Origin: JAMCTM01 sp023473545
GTDB taxonomy: Bacteria; Patescibacteriota; Microgenomatia; Levybacterales; UBA12049
DNA length: 10,185 nucleotides
Assembly: GCA_023473545.1 (NCBI GenBank)
Contig: JAMCXO010000016.1
Location: 1-10,185, forward strand
Reading direction: 5' to 3'
A program made the position numbers and the translations under genes. Numbering within the stretch: position 1 is the first letter of the stretch; every line of letters begins with the position of its first letter. Under the pieces are notes generated by a model. It was not told where the DNA came from. It saw only the letters and a program-made list of their open reading frames with translations, and ran no database searches. Of the stretch, positions 7,091 through 10,185 are shown piece after piece.

Positions 7091-10002
7091 TATTCGGTTA
7101 AATATTTTTTTAAAAACTGTCCTGTGTAAGACATGCTGTTTTCCGCTATTTCCCTGGGGTTTCCCTCTGCCAGAATATATCCTCCTTTTTCTCCACCTTC
7201 GGGTCCAAGATCAATAATATGGTCCGCGTTTTTAATAACATCCATATTATGCTCAATAACTATAACGGTATTTCCTCCGTCAACCAGTCTCCTAAGAACA
7301 TTGAGAAGTTTTTCCAAATCGGCAAAGTGAAGACCCGTGGTTGGCTCATCCAATAAATAAAGGGCGTTTCTTCCTCTTTTGGCAAGTTCCGCGGCAAGTT
7401 TTACCCGCTGCGCCTCGCCGCCTGAGAGAGTTGGCGCGCTTTGGCCGAGTTTTATATAAGACAATCCCACATCGGATAAGGTCTCGAGTTTGTGCGAGAG
7501 GCCGGGCACAAAAGAAAAAAAGTTAATCGCCTCGGAAACGCTCATCGAAAGAACATCGGCAATATTTTTCCCGTTAAATAATATTTCAAGCACCTCCCTA
7601 TTATATTGTTTGCCCTGGCATGTTTCGCAGGTAATATAAACATCAGGCAAAAACTGCATTTCTATTTTTATAATTCCTTCTCCCTCGCAGACTTCGCATC
7701 TGCCCCCCTTAACGTTAAAGGAAAATCTTCCGGGGCCATACCCCCTAAGCTTTGCCTCTTTAGTTTTGCTGAACAAATCCCTTACGTAGCTAAAACAGCC
7801 TGTGTATGTGGCGGGGTTGCTCCTTGGTGTTCTGCCTATTGGGGACTGATCTATTCTAAAAACGCTGTTTATAAGATTGTCGCCTGTTATTTCTTTAAAA
7901 CTGCCGGGCAGCTCTTTATGGAATGGGTTTTTTTTCCGCATCAGGGCTTGATACAAAATGTCATTGATAAGCGTTGATTTACCGGATCCCGAAACTCCGG
8001 TTATGACAATTAATTTGTTAAGGGGAAAAGACACGCTGATATTTTTTAGATTATGGTGGCTGGCCCCGGTAATTTTTAGAATCTTACTATCCCCCCGATC
8101 GTTACTTAAATGATATATATCATTTAAGTGTTTAATGATCTTGATTTTTTTCTCTCCCGACAGATATTGGCCGGTTAAGGAATTTGGATCTTTTTTTATT
8201 GCCTCTGCTGTTCCCTGGGAAACAATATGCCCCCCCTTTTCTCCGGCCATGGGGCCAAAGTCCAGAATATAATCCGATTCCTCCATGGTTTCCTGATCGT
8301 GTTCAACAACCAAAACAGTGTTGCCTATATTTTTTAATTTTTTAAGCGTATCTATCAGTTTTTTATTGTCTCTTTGATGGAGACCAATGGATGGCTCATC
8401 CAGTACGTATAAAACCCCGGTTAAGCCGCTTCCTATCTGAGAAGCAAGACGGATCCTTTGCGCCTCTCCCCCCGATAGGGTTTGGGCGCCCCTTGAAAGG
8501 GTTAGATATTCCAATCCGACGTTTATTAAAAAGGTTAGCCTTGCTTTAATTTCTTTCAGAATCATGCTGCCTATTTCTCTTTCCAGGGGGCTTAGGGATT
8601 TTTCCGCCTCACTAAAGAAATTAAAAGATTCCTCTATAGACATATCGCAGGCATCAATTATTGATTTTTCTTTAATGGTTATGGATAAGGCCTCTTTCTT
8701 AAGCCGTGTTCCTTTGCACGCAAAGCAGGTTTCATAGCGCATGAATCGTTCGATTTGATTTTTAATAACCGCGGATTCGCTCTGGCTGTGTCTTTTTTTC
8801 AGCTCATCTATAATTCCTTTGAATGTTTCGTGAATAGCGGTTTCTTTGCCCCATCGGTTTTTTCCAAGAACCTCGTATTCCCTATCCCCTGTTCCATTTA
8901 AAAGAAGATCTTTCTTATCCCGGGGAATACTTTTAAGACGCAGCTTCAAAGGTATATTATTTTTTTCGCAAAAGGTCATGAAGGTTCTGGAAAACCAGGT
9001 ATCGTGGGAAAGGGAACTTGAGAAAGGCAGAATTCCTCCTTCCAGTAGGGTCAGCTCATTATTAAACACAAGATCCTTATCAATATTTAAGGTGGTGCCC
9101 AGTCCCGCGCACAGCCCGCATGCTCCTTGGGGGGTATTAAAGGAGAAGATTCTTGGCTCTACCTCGGCTATGGAAATGCCGCAGATGGGACAGGCGAAAT
9201 TTTGGGAGAAAAGGGTGTCCTCCGTTTTTTTTGGCTTATCCTCTATTTTAAATGCCTTATCGAGTATTTCGGAAACGATAACCTCTCCCCTGCCGAATTT
9301 AACCGCCTGCTCCACGTCTTCGGTAAGCCTTTGCCTGTCCGTTTTTTTATTGATGATGATTCTGTCAATAACCAAATCTATGGAGTGTTTGTTGGTTTTT
9401 ATTAAGGAAAATTCTTCATCCAAAGAGAAAATCTCTTTGTCAATTCTTACCTTTTTATACCCTCTTTTTTTAAGATCAAAAAAAAGCTGGGAATATTCTC
9501 CTTTTCTGTCTTTAACAAGGGGGGCAAGGATCATAAGTCTTACCCCGGAGGTTTTAAACTGAGGATTTTTTAAGGCCTGTTGAAAAATTAAATCCGTAAT
9601 TTGTTCCTTTGAGAGTTTGGCTATTTCCCTGCCGCAGTTCGGACAGTGGGGGTGTCCGATCCTGGCAAATAAAAGCCTTAGATAGTCGTATATTTCCGTA
9701 ACAGTGCCTACGGTTGACCTTGGATTGTGCGAGGCGGATTTCTGATCTATCGAAATTGCCGGAGATAAGCCTTCGATAAGGTCAACATCCGGTTTCTTCA
9801 TTATTCCCAGAAACTGCCTCGCGTACGAGGAAAGGCTTTCAACGTATCTTCTTTGCCCCTCCGCGTAAATAGTGTCAAAGGCTAAAGACGACTTGCCGGA
9901 TCCGGAAAGACCTGTAAAAACCACCAACTTATTCTTGGGAATTTCAACATTGACATTTTTTAGATTGTGCTCCCTCGCGCCTTTGATAATAATTTTATCC
10001 AT
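7090..10002 (-). CDS. uvrA: Excinuclease ABC subunit UvrA
   Basis: 970 aa, full length (about 940-960 is usual). UvrA dimers scan DNA for damage and hand it to UvrB. Two ABC ATPase halves are visible: Walker A GLSGSGKSS (31-39) and GVSGSGKST (669-677), signatures LSGGEAQR (509-516 and 859-866), and Walker B/D-loop regions LYVLDEPSIGLH (531-542) and LYLLDEPTTGLH (881-892). Zinc-binding cysteine pairs are at 271/274 with 295/298, and at 769/772 with 792/795; extra pairs occur at 120/123 and 426/429. The UvrB-binding and insertion regions between are of normal size. The inter-half linker (about 617-640) is slightly long, lysine-rich and encoded in part by a perfect 26-bp palindrome. The ATG at 10002 matches the conserved start DKIIIKGAREHNLKN and lies 8 nt after an extended -10 box. 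It heads a minus-strand cluster with the transglutaminase-like gene and uvrC. Confidence 0.98.
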   Translation of the reverse strand: MDKIIIKGAREHNLKNVNVEIPKNKLVVFTGLSGSGKSSLAFDTIYAEGQRRYVESLSSYARQFLGIMKKPDVDLIEGLSPAISIDQKSASHNPRSTVGTVTEIYDYLRLLFARIGHPHCPNCGREIAKLSKEQITDLIFQQALKNPQFKTSGVRLMILAPLVKDRKGEYSQLFFDLKKRGYKKVRIDKEIFSLDEEFSLIKTNKHSIDLVIDRIIINKKTDRQRLTEDVEQAVKFGRGEVIVSEILDKAFKIEDKPKKTEDTLFSQNFACPICGISIAEVEPRIFSFNTPQGACGLCAGLGTTLNIDKDLVFNNELTLLEGGILPFSSSLSHDTWFSRTFMTFCEKNNIPLKLRLKSIPRDKKDLLLNGTGDREYEVLGKNRWGKETAIHETFKGIIDELKKRHSQSESAVIKNQIERFMRYETCFACKGTRLKKEALSITIKEKSIIDACDMSIEESFNFFSEAEKSLSPLEREIGSMILKEIKARLTFLINVGLEYLTLSRGAQTLSGGEAQRIRLASQIGSGLTGVLYVLDEPSIGLHQRDNKKLIDTLKKLKNIGNTVLVVEHDQETMEESDYILDFGPMAGEKGGHIVSQGTAEAIKKDPNSLTGQYLSGEKKIKIIKHLNDIYHLSNDRGDSKILKITGASHHNLKNISVSFPLNKLIVITGVSGSGKSTLINDILYQALMRKKNPFHKELPGSFKEITGDNLINSVFRIDQSPIGRTPRSNPATYTGCFSYVRDLFSKTKEAKLRGYGPGRFSFNVKGGRCEVCEGEGIIKIEMQFLPDVYITCETCQGKQYNREVLEILFNGKNIADVLSMSVSEAINFFSFVPGLSHKLETLSDVGLSYIKLGQSAPTLSGGEAQRVKLAAELAKRGRNALYLLDEPTTGLHFADLEKLLNVLRRLVDGGNTVIVIEHNMDVIKNADHIIDLGPEGGEKGGYILAEGNPREIAENSMSYTGQFLKKYLTE
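8104..8129. repeat. Perfect 26-bp palindrome inside uvrA
   Basis: ACTTAAATGATAT followed immediately by its exact reverse complement, with no spacer. It is very AT-rich and encodes HLNDIYHLS in the UvrA linker between the two ATPase halves (about residues 625-633), a region where family members vary in length and sequence. It could extrude as a cruciform or bind a dimeric protein. It lacks a loop, so an RNA hairpin would lose some central pairs. Confidence 0.85.
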
Positions 10003-10010
10003 AACGAATT

Positions 10011-10019
10011 ATTATAGCA
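10011..10019 (-). promoter_or_regulatory. Extended -10 promoter of uvrA, predicted leaderless
   Basis: On the minus strand this is TGCTATAAT: an extended -10 motif with perfect TATAAT. No recognisable -35 lies 17 nt upstream (TCCCCG). The hexamer ends 8 nt before the uvrA ATG at 10002, so the transcript should start at or 1-2 nt before the start codon. The imperfect palindrome CCGAAGCTTAGG (10035-10024) lies just upstream and could be an operator. I see no LexA-type box. Confidence 0.65.
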
Positions 10020-10058
10020 AAAAACCTAAGCTTCGGGGATACGCGGAACCTCGCTGCC

Positions 10059-10077
10059 CAGTGCCATTGCATTCTAA
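10059..10077 (-). repeat. 19-bp inverted repeat, right copy
   Basis: On the minus strand it reads TTAGAATGCAATGGCACTG, identical to 109-127 on the plus strand. This copy is intergenic, between an intrinsic terminator and the uvrA promoter. The five bases AGAAT at its start pair with ATTCT just before it, giving a small local palindrome (ATTCTTTAGAAT) that the left copy lacks. Confidence 0.7.
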
Positions 10078-10092
10078 AGAATTAAAACGCAC

Positions 10093-10119
10093 AAAAAGAG
10101 GAATTATCCGAAGATAATT
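10093..10119 (-). terminator. Intrinsic terminator with UUCG tetraloop
   Basis: On the minus strand: a 7-bp perfect stem AATTATC/GATAATT closed by C-TTCG-G, the extra-stable UUCG tetraloop, followed by CCTCTTTTTG as the U-tract. It would end transcription of a minus-strand gene lying mostly beyond position 10185 and separate it from the uvrA promoter. The stem is AT-rich and short, so efficiency may be modest. There is no T-tract on the plus-strand side. Confidence 0.65.
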
Positions 10120-10185
10120 GGCAGTAAGAAGAAGTTTTTTGCCCTCTGTTACCCGTTATGCATACACATAGGCTTTTTGCACGTC

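Noticed and set aside
8846..9562. Long plus-strand open frame of 238 codons
   Set aside because: It is fully antisense to conserved UvrA sequence including zinc-binding cysteines; it is a shadow of codon bias.
10003..10058. LexA/SOS operator upstream of uvrA
   Set aside because: Neither a CTG-N10-CAG nor a GAAC-N4-GTTC type box is present; only an imperfect CCGAAGCTTAGG palindrome is seen.
9872..10117. Plus-strand 81-codon frame ending in VPLHSKELKRTKRGIIRR
   Set aside because: More than half of it is antisense to the conserved uvrA N-terminus, there is no ribosome site, and it crosses the uvrA promoter. The VPLHS shared with the 287-aa protein is explained by the 19-bp repeat alone.
10149..10185. 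Possible C-terminal tail of a minus-strand gene (for example DVQKAYVYA then stop at 10158-10156)
   Set aside because: A gene upstream of the 10119-10093 terminator is expected, but two or three short frames are equally open at the edge and none can be chosen. An RNA gene is also possible.

Overview
This window reads as a compact bacterial chromosome segment of moderate-to-low GC. It uses the standard code, with tightly packed or overlapping genes and almost no intergenic space. The gene content is mostly housekeeping (NER genes uvrA and uvrC, yvcK, secG). An unusually short UvrC, a membrane-anchored solute-binding protein without transporter partners, and several putative leaderless promoters would fit a reduced-genome bacterium such as a Patescibacteria/CPR member. 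That assignment is inference from gene architecture, not proven by any marker here.

Layout. At the left edge (1-965, minus strand) lie the first 21 codons of an unknown gene and an unrecognised 287-aa protein. A short divergent promoter region (966-1079) follows. A plus-strand cluster runs from 1080 to 4034: a small four-helix membrane protein of the phage-holin-4_2 family, YvcK/CofD-like protein, SecG, and an N-terminally membrane-anchored family-5 solute-binding protein. It converges with only 4 bp of gap on a minus-strand cluster (10002 to 4039): uvrA, a secreted/membrane transglutaminase-like protein, then uvrC. In that cluster the uvrA stop and transglutaminase start overlap as TAATG, and the end of the transglutaminase gene overlaps uvrC by 68 bp. 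The right edge (10003-10185) holds the uvrA promoter, one copy of a 19-bp inverted repeat, and an intrinsic terminator with a UUCG loop for a minus-strand gene beyond the window.

How it works together. UvrA and UvrC are two of the three proteins of nucleotide excision repair; uvrB is not in the window. The transglutaminase-like protein between them has no obvious repair role, and its position probably reflects co-transcription. The plus-strand cluster is envelope-oriented: SecG belongs to the Sec translocon, YvcK is linked in other bacteria to carbon flux and cell-wall synthesis, and the other two products are membrane-anchored.

The most notable signals are small-scale. Four starts (unknown gene, holin-like gene, secG, uvrA) have a -10 box ending only 8-10 nt before the start codon, as expected for leaderless mRNAs. 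A 19-bp exact inverted repeat sits near the two window ends. A perfect 26-bp palindrome sits in the uvrA inter-half linker. UvrC is minimal and lacks the central region, the HhH domain and a complete Fe-S cysteine set. I found no CRISPR array, transposase, tRNA, rRNA or defence system, and no clear undescribed multi-gene system.
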